A DNA stretch of 64,000 nucleotides from Flavobacterium sp. 90 (GTDB lineage Bacteria; Bacteroidota; Bacteroidia; Flavobacteriales; Flavobacteriaceae). Below the pieces are notes generated by a model that saw only the letters and a list, made by a program, of their open reading frames with translations, made no database searches and was not told the origin of the DNA. This document shows, one piece after another, positions 16,576 through 24,888 of this stretch (its first letter is position 1; each line of letters starts with the position of its first letter). The position numbers and the translations under genes were made by a program. The DNA lies in assembly GCF_004339525.1 (NCBI RefSeq), contig NZ_SMGE01000001.1, positions 2,170,001 to 2,234,000 of the forward strand. Reading direction: 5' to 3'.

Positions 16576-16995
16576 ATGAAAAAGAGAGAACCAATTAGTC
16601 ACATTATGACCAAAACTGTCATTACTGCAAATGAAAATGATGATCTTAGAAAAGTGGTTGAAAAATTAAAACAAAATGCAATTCGCCACATTCCCATCGT
16701 TAAAGGCAAAGAAGTTGTTGGCATTATAAGCCGAACAGACATAAACAGATTGACTTTCGGAGCTTTATTTGAAGGACAAGAAGGGGCTGATGAAGCTATA
16801 CTGGATATGTTAACGATTTCTCAGGTTATGACTTCAAAACCTAAAACAGTTTCATCGGATACTATTATAAGAGATTTAGCTGAAATTTTTGTAAAAGAAG
16901 AATTTCATGCTTTGCCTGTTGTAGATAATGGCGAATTAAAAGGAATCGTTACAACTACTGATGTTGTTAAATATTTTTTAGAACAATATGACTAA
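16576..16995 (+). CDS. CBS-domain pair protein
   Basis: A 139-aa soluble protein made only of two CBS motifs: ISHIMTKTVITANENDDLRK to about residue 60, and TISQVMTSKPKTVSSDTIIRD to the end (the repeated V-M-T and D-T-I/V patterns show both). A Bateman module of this kind binds adenine nucleotides and senses energy state, usually by acting on a partner. No partner is fused and the neighbours do not reveal one. It ends at a strong shared terminator with the convergent EnvC-like gene. Confidence 0.88.
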   Translation: MKKREPISHIMTKTVITANENDDLRKVVEKLKQNAIRHIPIVKGKEVVGIISRTDINRLTFGALFEGQEGADEAILDMLTISQVMTSKPKTVSSDTIIRDLAEIFVKEEFHALPVVDNGELKGIVTTTDVVKYFLEQYD

Positions 16996-17013
16996 ATAAA
17001 TTTCAACAAAAAA

Positions 17014-17039
17014 GGGAGCTTAATAAGCTCCCTTTTTTT
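17014..17039. terminator. Bidirectional intrinsic terminator
   Basis: GGGAGCTTA / TAAGCTCCC form a 9-bp stem at 17014-17032 with an A-run before it and TTTTTTT after it. It serves the convergent CBS and EnvC-like genes and overlaps the latter's stop codon. Confidence 0.9.
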
Positions 17040-18297
17040 ATCTGTTTTGAATCCATCCTCTAGGATCTGCATATGTTGAGTTTTGCGAAATACAAAACTT
17101 CATCGTTGTTTTTCCTGTTTCCGGACTTGTTCTAATTTTACCAATATTTTGTTTAATAGTAACTTTATCTCCTTTGTCTACACTTACAGAACTTAAATTC
17201 TGGTACACAGAAAAATAATCTCCATGCTGAATAATTACCATTTTATTAATTGGCGATAAAACAATTACACTGGTTACTTCACCTGCAAAAACTGCTCTCG
17301 CACTTGATCCTGATTCTGTTGTAATTTCAACTCCATTATTATGAATTGTCACTGTATTGTATAAGGGATGCGGCTGATCTCCAAATCCTTGAGAAATAAA
17401 TCCTTTTTCAACCGGCCAAGGCAATCTTCCTCTATTGGCTTTAAAGTCGGCAGCAAGAATTTTATTCTCTGGTGTTAATTCAATTTTTGATGATGAAACC
17501 GGAGCTTTTGCCGCTACCGTCGTACTTGTATTATTTTCTTTTGCTCTTTCTAAAGCTGCTTTTCTGTTGGCTTCAGCAATTGCCTCACGAATTAAACGAT
17601 CAATTTGTCTGTCAATTCTTTTTGATTCGCTTTGTTTCGCTCTAATGTCTGCAAGGATTTTACCTTTATCTTTCTTAATCGAATTAACTAACTTTTGTTG
17701 TTCTTTCTTTTCAACTTCTAAGCTTTGTTTCTCCTTTTCATTTTCTGCAATAATCTTCTTCTTAACCTGTCTTTGCCCATTTAATCTCGCATTATAATCA
17801 ACTAATTGATTTGTTTTAGATTGAATTTCTAATCCTTGATTTTTTCTGAAATTAGTATATTGCTTTAGATATTGTGCTCTTTTATAGGCTTGTAAAAAAC
17901 TTTCTGAAGATAAAATAAACATCGCTCTACTTTGCTCAGATCTACTTTTATATGATTTTAAAATCATCTTAGAGTAATCTTCTTTCAAAACCGTCAGTTC
18001 CTTTTTTAGTTTATTAACCTTAACTTGATTAATATACATATCATTGCTCAAAAGTTTTTCTTGTTTTGCTGTAGTATTGATCAGTTTTTCTTTCAGTTTA
18101 ATTTTATTCGCCTGAATCATAAATACATTTACCGCTGACTTTTCTTGTTTCTTTACAGACTGCAACATCTTTTCATTATCTCTAATTTCCTGCTGGATCT
18201 GAGCTTTACGCTGCTCCAGTTTTTCTTGTTGCGAATCTTGCGCCCACATAAAACTTGTGGCACAAATAAAAATTAGGCTTAGGAGAAATTTTGGCAT
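17038..18297 (-). CDS. EnvC-like LytM (M23) protein with degenerate active site
   Basis: A 419-aa exported protein. A signal peptide (PKFLLSLIFICATSFMWAQ) is followed by a long coiled coil (about 20-250) and a C-terminal LytM domain (about 300-419). Zinc-ligand positions are lost: HNNGVEI has Glu in place of the usual Asp, YQN replaces the Y-x-H motif, and MKFCIS replaces LHFEI. This is the EnvC/NlpD pattern, where the domain activates amidases rather than cutting peptides. The start is ATG 18297; the in-frame TTG at 18318 lies too close to the upstream stop and spoils the signal peptide. It is the last gene of the TPR-DUF4292 operon. Confidence 0.88.
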   Translation of the reverse strand: MPKFLLSLIFICATSFMWAQDSQQEKLEQRKAQIQQEIRDNEKMLQSVKKQEKSAVNVFMIQANKIKLKEKLINTTAKQEKLLSNDMYINQVKVNKLKKELTVLKEDYSKMILKSYKSRSEQSRAMFILSSESFLQAYKRAQYLKQYTNFRKNQGLEIQSKTNQLVDYNARLNGQRQVKKKIIAENEKEKQSLEVEKKEQQKLVNSIKKDKGKILADIRAKQSESKRIDRQIDRLIREAIAEANRKAALERAKENNTSTTVAAKAPVSSSKIELTPENKILAADFKANRGRLPWPVEKGFISQGFGDQPHPLYNTVTIHNNGVEITTESGSSARAVFAGEVTSVIVLSPINKMVIIQHGDYFSVYQNLSSVSVDKGDKVTIKQNIGKIRTSPETGKTTMKFCISQNSTYADPRGWIQNR

Positions 18298-18320
18298 GTT
18301 TCTATTTTCTTTTTGCAAAT

Positions 18321-19106
18321 TTACTTAATTATAACTTTCTTATAACCTCCAGGCACGCTATAAGGGAAAGAAAGTTCTTCATTAAACGAAATATTGTTAT
18401 AATTTAAATTAATATTGGTTCTTCCTTTTGGCTGAATAGCATTAATTCCGATACTTGTTGGAAGTGTTCCCTGATTAAAAGTTTTACTGTCAGAATAATT
18501 AATTTGCAACATTCTGTTTTCTGAAGGTTGTGAAATTTCTTCTTTTTGCAACAAATATTTTTCGGAATCAATATAAAATGATTTTTTCAATTTGGCATCT
18601 TTTTCATCATCTAAACGAAAAAGGTTTTCTACAATTGTTTGTGTATATTTTCCTTTTTTTAAATCGTCTAAAGCTTCTCCAACCAATAAATTCTGAACTT
18701 TAGAATAATTCAATTCTGTCCCTAACCATTCGCTCAGACTTGTAAAATCACCTTCGTAATAAGTACTGTTTATTTTTTCATAATAACTTACGGTAGTTGG
18801 TGTAATCAATGCTTTTGCCATTGTAATTCCCAAAAAACGAACGCTTATTAAAATCTGTTTATCTTTCTCAATTTTGATTTCGGCCGAAACATTTTGACTT
18901 TGTTTTTCGTCAACATATTTTGCACTCGCTTTTATGTATAAAGTCGAAAAATCTAACTTATTGTTATAATGTTTTTCTACTACTTTTTTATCTTCCTTTA
19001 CCGGTGCAACTTCGGTGTTACCAGTATTATTTTGAACTGCTGGCATTTTTGATTTACAAGAAATCACAAAAACCGACATTATTAATATTGCAATATATTT
19101 TTTCAT
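18321..19106 (-). CDS. DUF4292-family lipoprotein
   Basis: A 261-aa protein with a lipobox (MSVFVISC, Cys17) and a mostly beta C-terminal body that I match to DUF4292. It resembles LolA/LolB-like beta shells in its pattern (FRLDDEKDAKLKKSFYIDSE, then LQINYSDSKTFNQGTLPTSI), but that fold is inferred. It sits between a TPR protein (16 bp upstream) and the EnvC-like gene, with 23 bp to the chosen EnvC start. The conserved neighbourhood points to a role at the outer membrane or cell wall. Function is not known. Confidence 0.75.
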   Translation of the reverse strand: MKKYIAILIMSVFVISCKSKMPAVQNNTGNTEVAPVKEDKKVVEKHYNNKLDFSTLYIKASAKYVDEKQSQNVSAEIKIEKDKQILISVRFLGITMAKALITPTTVSYYEKINSTYYEGDFTSLSEWLGTELNYSKVQNLLVGEALDDLKKGKYTQTIVENLFRLDDEKDAKLKKSFYIDSEKYLLQKEEISQPSENRMLQINYSDSKTFNQGTLPTSIGINAIQPKGRTNINLNYNNISFNEELSFPYSVPGGYKKVIIK

Positions 19107-19122
19107 TTAAAATCCTCCCTTT

Positions 19123-20475
19123 TTACTTTTTTTGTTTCAATAATTCATTTGCCTTCAAAAAGTATTCCTCTTTTTTCTTAGCGTCTCCTAAACCATTATA
19201 AGCTTCTCCAAGCTGAATATTAAAATTTGCTTCAAGCGTTTTGTCGTCTACAACATAATCAAGCCCCATTTCCAGAACGGTTTTTGCGTTCTTAAATTGT
19301 TGTAACTTATTGTTTCCTAAACCTGCGTAATAATAAAATTGCGATTGACTCGGATAAACTTCAATCATAGTCATGGCTCGCTTAGTCATTGGTTCAAATT
19401 GTTTTGCCTGAACATACGCTTCAAGCAAAAGCAAATTGGTTTCGCGATCTGTATCTGAATTTGCTTTTAAATCTTTTTCATAATATTTAATTGCATTTTC
19501 AAATTGGCCTTTACTATGATAAAACTTTCCAATTTCTTTTGCAACATCAACATTTGGATCATTATCAAAATAAGATATTGCTTTTTCTAAATCCGGAGTA
19601 TACTGCGGATTTTTATTCACATAAATTAAAAATTCATTTAAGGTACGATGCTTTATTTTTGAATCAATTTTTGAACTTGACAAAATCGTATTCATCGACT
19701 TAATTGCTTTGTCTGCCTGATTTGAATCCAAATATCCTTTGAACAAACTTACTTGTCCCCATTCAGAATTTGGAATTTCTTTTGCCAATTGCTTCGCAAC
19801 TTCTACAGCTTTATCGGTTTCTTCTGCTTTTGAATATAGAAAAATTAAATTCACATAATTCGATTCTTCTTTTGGATTCTTTTTTATCTGATCAATCAGA
19901 TTCGTGATTTCAGCATTTTGATATTTACCCTGAGATAAAATTTGTTGCTTGTATCGATCGCGATCTTCTGATTTTCCAAATTTATCATTCATTTCATTGA
20001 TCGCCAAAAGCGCTTTGTCAAATTGATTCGTGATCACGTACAACGAAATCAAATCGTCTTTATACTCTTCATCAAAAACCATTATTTTCTGAATCGTTTC
20101 AATTGCCAAAGGATAGTTTTTAGTTTCATAACTTACGTCATAAATCCCTAACCAATACCATTTATTCTTTGGGTCTAATTGAGTCGCTTTTTCAAAAGCG
20201 GTCTGAGCGCTTCCATATTGTTTCAAAGACAAATAATTTTTGCCTAATTCAAAATAAGCTACAGCATCATTAGGTTTCAATTTAATACATTTCTCTAATG
20301 ATATGATGGCTTTATCATAATTTTCAATTCCTTTTTGTTTTAATGATTCATAAAAAGAGTCTTGATATTCATCTGTTGCCATAGCAATATCTTCCGGTTC
20401 GGTTTGAGCCATAACTGAAGTTGGATTGCTAAGCAAAACGAAAAATAAAACTGCTAAAACTCCTTTTTGTATCAT
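19123..20475 (-). CDS. Exported TPR-repeat protein
   Basis: A 450-aa protein with a cleavable signal peptide (LAVLFFVLLSNPTSVMAQ, residues 6-23) followed by about ten tetratricopeptide repeats along its length; clear ones are AVAYFELGKNYLSLKQYGSA and NAIKYYEKDLKANSDTDRE. TPR arrays are protein-docking scaffolds. In the periplasm such proteins often assist outer-membrane or wall assembly. It lies 49 bp after the nucleotidyltransferase and 16 bp before the DUF4292 gene. No enzymatic domain is present. Confidence 0.85.
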   Translation of the reverse strand: MIQKGVLAVLFFVLLSNPTSVMAQTEPEDIAMATDEYQDSFYESLKQKGIENYDKAIISLEKCIKLKPNDAVAYFELGKNYLSLKQYGSAQTAFEKATQLDPKNKWYWLGIYDVSYETKNYPLAIETIQKIMVFDEEYKDDLISLYVITNQFDKALLAINEMNDKFGKSEDRDRYKQQILSQGKYQNAEITNLIDQIKKNPKEESNYVNLIFLYSKAEETDKAVEVAKQLAKEIPNSEWGQVSLFKGYLDSNQADKAIKSMNTILSSSKIDSKIKHRTLNEFLIYVNKNPQYTPDLEKAISYFDNDPNVDVAKEIGKFYHSKGQFENAIKYYEKDLKANSDTDRETNLLLLEAYVQAKQFEPMTKRAMTMIEVYPSQSQFYYYAGLGNNKLQQFKNAKTVLEMGLDYVVDDKTLEANFNIQLGEAYNGLGDAKKKEEYFLKANELLKQKK

Positions 20476-20524
20476 TTCTAATATTTATTATTTAAACAAA
20501 AACGAATCTATTTAAAACTATAAT

Positions 20525-21541
20525 TTATTCTAAAACCGAATAATCACCAATACTAATGCTAGTAAATTTACCATCATAAACAACGTGATTTCCTATCATT
20601 GCATTGTCCAGATTTGCATTTTTTATTTGAGAAAAAGTCTGAACTAAACTGTTTTTAATAACACTGTCTGTAACATGGCAACCTTTTCCAATAGAAACAT
20701 TTGGACCAACGGTTGTGTTTTTCAACACTACATTTTCTCCAATATAACATGGCGGAATTATTGTTGAGTTTTCCAATTTTACATCATAATCTACTAAATG
20801 CTCTCCATCATTATGCAAGAATCCTAACATTCTTGAATTGGTTTCAACGGTAACATCTTTGTTTCCGCAATCCATCCATTCGTCAACGCTTCCAGTTTTA
20901 AAAACTTTACCGTTTGCCATCATCGCTTTGATTCCGTCGTTGATTTGATATTCTCCGCCATTTTGGATATTATTATCCAAAACACCTTGAAGTTCTTTTT
21001 TCAAATCTCCAACTTCTTTAAAATAATAGATTCCGATAACTGCTAAATCACTAACAAATTCTTTTGGTTTTTCAACCAATTCTATAATTTCGTTATTCGC
21101 ATTTAATTTAACTACTCCAAAAGCTTCCGGCTGTTCTACTTGTTTTACCCAAATTACAGCATCAGCTTCAGGATCTAATTCAAAATCTGCTCTGATTAAA
21201 GTATCGGCATAAGCAATTACTGCCGGTCCTGATAAAGATTCTTTGGCACACATAATTGCGTGACCTGTTCCTAGTGGTAAATCCTGACGATAAATAGAAG
21301 CTTTTGCGCCTAAACTTCCTGCCAGTTCCTCTAAACTTTCTACAAGATCATCTCCAAAAAAAGCCGGATCTCCCAAAATAAAAGCAACTTCTTCGATAGG
21401 TTCTTTCAATATTTTGGCAATATCCTCAACCAAACGATGAACGATTGATTTTCCTGCAACAGGAATTAATGGTTTAGGAACTGTTAAAGTATGTGGCCTT
21501 AGTCTTGATCCTCGACCAGCCATTGGAACGATTATTTTCAT
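20525..21541 (-). CDS. Sugar-1-phosphate nucleotidyltransferase
   Basis: A 338-aa enzyme. The N-terminal pyrophosphorylase domain opens with VPMAGRGSRLRPHTLTVPKP (residues 4-23), the NTP-binding GxGxRLxPxTxxxPKP signature. Further on are FGVVKLNANNEI and GEYQINDGIKAMM. The C-terminal 90 residues form a left-handed beta-helix hexapeptide repeat (NSTIIPPCYIGENVVLKNTTVGPN), so a second acyltransferase or oligomerisation role is possible. It makes an NDP-sugar for surface glycans. dTDP-glucose or UDP-sugar cannot be told apart here. Confidence 0.87.
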   Translation of the reverse strand: MKIIVPMAGRGSRLRPHTLTVPKPLIPVAGKSIVHRLVEDIAKILKEPIEEVAFILGDPAFFGDDLVESLEELAGSLGAKASIYRQDLPLGTGHAIMCAKESLSGPAVIAYADTLIRADFELDPEADAVIWVKQVEQPEAFGVVKLNANNEIIELVEKPKEFVSDLAVIGIYYFKEVGDLKKELQGVLDNNIQNGGEYQINDGIKAMMANGKVFKTGSVDEWMDCGNKDVTVETNSRMLGFLHNDGEHLVDYDVKLENSTIIPPCYIGENVVLKNTTVGPNVSIGKGCHVTDSVIKNSLVQTFSQIKNANLDNAMIGNHVVYDGKFTSISIGDYSVLE

Positions 21542-21658
21542 TTTTGTATTTATTTTTTATGGGAAGATCTTCTAAAATCTTCTTAGTTTGGTTCTTGTTT
21601 TTAACCTCGAAGGTTATTTATTTTCTGTTGTGGTGAAATTTTAACCACAAAGTCCGCA

Positions 21659-21678
21659 ATCCCGATAGTTATCGGGAT
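21659..21678. repeat. Short palindrome ATCCCGATAG-TTATCGGGAT
   Basis: A 20-bp near-perfect palindrome with 9-bp arms. A sister element at 44467-44484 has the same ATCCCGA...TCGGGAT ends with another centre, so this is a small mobile or amplified palindrome family. Confidence 0.6.
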
Positions 21679-21935
21679 TCGCAAAGATTGTTACGTTTTT
21701 CATTTCATTTTTTAAGATCGCAAAGTACAGAAACTGATTACTGTCACTGCGACTGAAAACTATTTGACCGCAAAGTTCGCGAAGTTTTTTCGCAAAGATT
21801 GCTACGTTTTATTCATTTCATTTTTTAAAATCGCAAAGTACAGAAACTGATTACTGTGAGTGCGACTGAAAACTATTTAATCGCAAAGTAAAGAGACTGA
21901 TTACTGTGACTAAAAACTGCGACTGAAAACTATTT
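21678..21935. repeat. Tandem ~111-bp direct repeat in the dut-nucleotidyltransferase gap
   Basis: The 388-bp gap 21542-21929 has no gene. Unit 1 (21678-21788) and unit 2 (from 21789) both run TTCGCAAAGATTG, ACGTTTT, CATTTCATTTTTTAA, then GTACAGAAACTGATTACTGT and GCGACTGAAAACTATTT. A shortened third copy (about 21881-21935, GACTGATTACTGTGACT and GCGACTGAAAACTATTTC) reaches the dut stop codon. Smaller CGCAAAGT words fill the rest. Copy differences are few, so the duplication is recent or kept alike. Confidence 0.75.
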
Positions 21936-22364
21936 CACTCCCGTACTTCCAAATCCGCCTTCGCCTCTTGAAGTTTCTGTAAGTTCTTCAACTTCGATCC
22001 ACTCTGCTCTTTCGTGTTTGGCAATAATTAATTGTGCAATTCTTTCTCCGTTTTCAATTACAAATTCTTCATTTGATAAATTTACCAAAATTACACCTAT
22101 TTCTCCTCTATAATCTGCATCGACAGTTCCTGGTGAATTTAAAACGGTTACTCCTTTTTTTGCCGCTAATCCGCTTCTTGGTCGAACTTGTGCTTCATAA
22201 CCAATTGGCAACTCAATAAAAAGTCCGGTTTTTACAATTGTTCTTTCTAATGGTTTTAACGTAATAACTTCTGTTAAATTGGCACGAAGATCCATTCCTG
22301 CCGAAGCAATTGTTTCGTAGTTTGGTAATGCGTGCTGTGATTTATTGATAATTTGTATTTTCAT
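21930..22364 (-). CDS. dut: dUTP diphosphatase
   Basis: A 144-aa trimeric dUTPase that turns dUTP into dUMP and keeps uracil out of DNA. All five family motifs are visible: [31 protein letters not shown] (with the catalytic Asp), GERIAQLI and the C-terminal [10 protein letters not shown] arm that closes over the phosphates. Length is normal. It follows the flippase gene by 29 bp. Confidence 0.96.
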   Translation of the reverse strand: MKIQIINKSQHALPNYETIASAGMDLRANLTEVITLKPLERTIVKTGLFIELPIGYEAQVRPRSGLAAKKGVTVLNSPGTVDADYRGEIGVILVNLSNEEFVIENGERIAQLIIAKHERAEWIEVEELTETSRGEGGFGSTGVK

Positions 22365-22393
22365 TTTTATTTTTAAAAGATTAAAAAGTATTA

Positions 22394-23854
22394 TTACTTT
22401 TTATTCATAATTCCTTTAATTGTTTCTTTTTCATTATGATAAACAAAATAAATGAAGGCTAAAAATAACGGAATTCCAACAAAATAATTTTCTCTAAATC
22501 CATAAAAAGAAATAGCCGAAAACACGATTGAAATTCCTAAATAAGCTCCAATTTTATTCATATCATAAGGTATTGGATAATATTTGTTTCCTAAAATATA
22601 AGAAATCAACATCATACTTCCGTAAGCAGAAATAGTTGCAATTGCCGAACCGTAATAACTGTATTTTGGAATTAAATAATAATTTAAAACCAATGTTACA
22701 ATAGCGCCCACAATCGAAATATATGCTCCAATTTTTGTTTTATCGGTTAGTTTATACCAAACGGATAAATTATTATAAATTCCTAAAAAGAAGTTTGCCA
22801 AAATAATTAAAGGAACCACTTTCATCGCTTCCCAATAGGATTTATTGTCAAGCAAAAGATATTTTAAAACGTCTGCAAAAACAATAACTCCCAATAAAAT
22901 TAAGGATCCAAGAATAACAAAGTATTTTGTAATTACGGCATAAGTTTGTGGTGCATTTTCGTTTTTAGCATGACTGAAAAAGAAAGGTTCTATTCCTAAT
23001 CTAAAAGCGGTTGCAAACAAAACCATAAACAATCCTAATTTGTAACAAGCAGAATAGGCTCCAACTTCAGATTTTGCTAAATTCTCCGGAAGTAAATATC
23101 CTAAAAGAATTTTGTCAAAATGTTCGTTAACGGCAAATGCAAGTCCGGCAACCAGAATTGGCAAACCATATTTCATCATTTTCTTCCAAAGAACTGGGTC
23201 AAATTTTCTTCCCAATGAAAGATAATTCGGCGAAAGCACAATAAATGTGGCTAAACTCGCCAAAAGATTTGCGATGAAAATATACGCGATTTGAAAATTC
23301 TCAACATATAAATTATCCCAAACTGAGTTAGGATTTGAAGCCGCAAGTTTAGGTAAATACATTAGGAAGAAAATATTCAATAGCAAATTGATTATTACAT
23401 TCCCAATTTTAATCGCTGCATAAACCATTGGTCTTTGGTTCGCTCTTAATTTAGAAAATGGTATTAAAACCAAAGCATCCAATACTAAGATCCAAACCGT
23501 ATAGGTAACATATTGTACATCGACTTCGGCAAGATTTGCTAGTGTATTTCTAAAAATTAAAGCTACAAATAAGAAAATTATCGACGACCAAAAGATGGAT
23601 ATTGTAGAAGTTGCGATTACATTTTTCTTATCTTCTTCGTTGCTGTAAAATCTAAAAAAAGCGGTTTCCATTCCATAAGAAAGTACCACATTAAAGAAAA
23701 CCATCCAGGACAAAACGATCGAAACCTCTCCGTATTCTGCCGTTGGTAAAATACCTGTGTACAATCTAACTAATAGAAAACTTAGCATTCGTGGTAAAAC
23801 CGTAGCTAATCCGTAAATAGCAGTTTGCTTGAATAGATTTTTATATAATCCCAA
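22394..23854 (-). CDS. Polysaccharide flippase (Wzx/MOP-type)
   Basis: A 486-aa membrane protein with about 14 TM helices and the MOP/Wzx start [20 protein letters not shown]. Such proteins flip lipid-linked sugars across the inner membrane. The start codon is TTG (23852-23854); no ATG lies close upstream, and homologous proteins begin at this conserved stretch. Its neighbours are dut and the sugar nucleotidyltransferase rather than glycosyltransferases, so its glycan is unknown. A possible -7 word TATTTTTG lies at 23891-23884. Confidence 0.87.
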   Translation of the reverse strand: MGLYKNLFKQTAIYGLATVLPRMLSFLLVRLYTGILPTAEYGEVSIVLSWMVFFNVVLSYGMETAFFRFYSNEEDKKNVIATSTISIFWSSIIFLFVALIFRNTLANLAEVDVQYVTYTVWILVLDALVLIPFSKLRANQRPMVYAAIKIGNVIINLLLNIFFLMYLPKLAASNPNSVWDNLYVENFQIAYIFIANLLASLATFIVLSPNYLSLGRKFDPVLWKKMMKYGLPILVAGLAFAVNEHFDKILLGYLLPENLAKSEVGAYSACYKLGLFMVLFATAFRLGIEPFFFSHAKNENAPQTYAVITKYFVILGSLILLGVIVFADVLKYLLLDNKSYWEAMKVVPLIILANFFLGIYNNLSVWYKLTDKTKIGAYISIVGAIVTLVLNYYLIPKYSYYGSAIATISAYGSMMLISYILGNKYYPIPYDMNKIGAYLGISIVFSAISFYGFRENYFVGIPLFLAFIYFVYHNEKETIKGIMNKK

Positions 23855-23950
23855 AATATATGTGTGTAAAAAAATTTATAAAACAAAAATAACCAATTCT
23901 TTGGTTTTATATTGATTTTATAGGTTCAATAAAAAAACTTGTCGTTAAAA

Positions 23951-24397
23951 TTAGTGAGTCATTTTATTTTCATCTAATATTTTAACAAAATGAAAACCTT
24001 TTGGTGCGTATCCTTGGTTATAATAAAAACGATGTGCAGCAAAATTTCCGGTAAAAGCATCCAAAACAATACTACTGCAATCTGAATCTATAGCTTTTTG
24101 TTCAATATAATCTGTTAGTAATTTTCCTATTCCTTTTGATCGAACTTCAGGGTTTACAACAAAATTATCGATTTCAAGATATTTTCCCGTCCATAGTTTT
24201 GTTGCTGACCAACAACCGGTAATACCCAAACAAACTCCATTTTCAAAAACGCCAATCTGAATATAATTATGCGGAATCATATCTGAAAGGTAAGCTTTAT
24301 ATTTTTCGACGGATATATTTGGATAAAGAAATCGCATTGTATCAATTTGAGCCAACATTTCTTCGACTGTTGTAAGTTCTTGTATTTGCAGTTCCAT
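23951..24397 (-). CDS. GNAT-family N-acetyltransferase
   Basis: A 148-aa acyl-CoA transferase. The middle has VNPEVRSKGIGKLL, the acetyl-CoA pyrophosphate loop (R/Q-x-x-G-x-G), and then VLDAFTGNFAAHRFYYNQGY, the usual C-terminal GNAT strand-helix. The start is ATG 24397: the open frame extends to a TTG at 24421, but that codon lies within the -7 promoter word. The substrate is unknown. It is a single gene with no operon partner. Confidence 0.85.
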   Translation of the reverse strand: MELQIQELTTVEEMLAQIDTMRFLYPNISVEKYKAYLSDMIPHNYIQIGVFENGVCLGITGCWSATKLWTGKYLEIDNFVVNPEVRSKGIGKLLTDYIEQKAIDSDCSSIVLDAFTGNFAAHRFYYNQGYAPKGFHFVKILDENKMTH

Positions 24398-24418
24398 TGT
24401 AATAAAAAAATAAGATTT

Positions 24419-24426
24419 CAAAAATA
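24419..24426 (-). promoter_or_regulatory. GNAT gene -7 promoter element
   Basis: TATTTTTG read on the minus strand ends 21 bp before the ATG at 24397 and matches TAnnTTTG. No clear -33 TTG is seen. Confidence 0.45.
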
Positions 24427-24541
24427 CTCATTTTTTTTATTGTGCTGTTATATAAGTAGAAACATCTTGATGTGAAAAAGCTATAACAAACAGCTAAAAT
24501 TATATAAATTTTCAGGAGTACTTCTATCCTAACTTTGTATC

Positions 24542-24720
24542 AAAGGGAATGAGCAAAGCTAAAATACAACCCTTCAAAAAAAGCAAAGCATTGGGACTAA
24601 TAAAGCTTGTTTGTTCCCACAAAAGACAAAGCAAAGGGAGTGATTCTGCTGAAATGTAACCCTCAAAAAAACAGAGCATTGGGATTAATAAAGCTAGTTT
24701 GTTCCCATGAAAGACAAAGC
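24542..24720. repeat. Tandem ~90-bp imperfect repeat, two copies
   Basis: In the 455-bp gap 24427-24881, unit A (24542-24632) and unit B (24633-24720) both begin AAAGGGA. Both share CAAAAAAA, GCATTGGGA, TTAATAAAGCT or CTAATAAAGCT, GTTTGTTCCCA and AAAGACAAAGC, with small insertions. A 91-codon open frame on the minus strand covers them. It is low in charge and repeats itself because the DNA does, so I do not call it a gene. The rest of the gap shows nothing I can name apart from the terminator. Confidence 0.7.
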
Positions 24721-24852
24721 ACTGCAGAGTGATATATCTGTGTCTAATTTTATAAAATGGTACTGATTCTCGGTTTTTGAGTAAGGCGGGAATCACCATT
24801 TTATAAGTTCTTAAATTATCAAAGAAAATTCTACCACTCTATATATTAAAAA

Positions 24853-24881
24853 AGAGCCGACAATTTGGGGATGTCGGCTCT
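24853..24881 (-). terminator. Intrinsic terminator of the AAA+/ABC/OmpA operon
   Basis: AGAGCCGACA / TGTCGGCTCT form a 10-bp stem with a 9-nt loop, followed on the minus strand by TTTTTT. It lies 8 bp after the AAA+ ATPase stop codon. Confidence 0.92.
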
Positions 24882-24888
24882 TTTTGTT

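Noticed and set aside
17435..17797. Plus-strand open frame of 120 codons antisense to the EnvC-like coiled coil
   Set aside because: Its Leu/Phe/Ser/Ala-rich content comes from antisense Glu/Lys codons of the coiled coil.
18298..18323. TAAATTTG at 18323-18316 as a promoter for the EnvC-like gene
   Set aside because: It overlaps the stop codon of the upstream operon gene and has no -33 element; 23-bp spacing speaks for co-transcription.
21678..21935. CRISPR array
   Set aside because: Only two to three units of about 111 bp with similar sequence throughout, so no repeat-spacer order; no cas genes.
24524..24799. 91-codon minus-strand gene
   Set aside because: It is spread over a tandem DNA repeat, has no promoter word or partner, and its protein repeats only because the DNA does.
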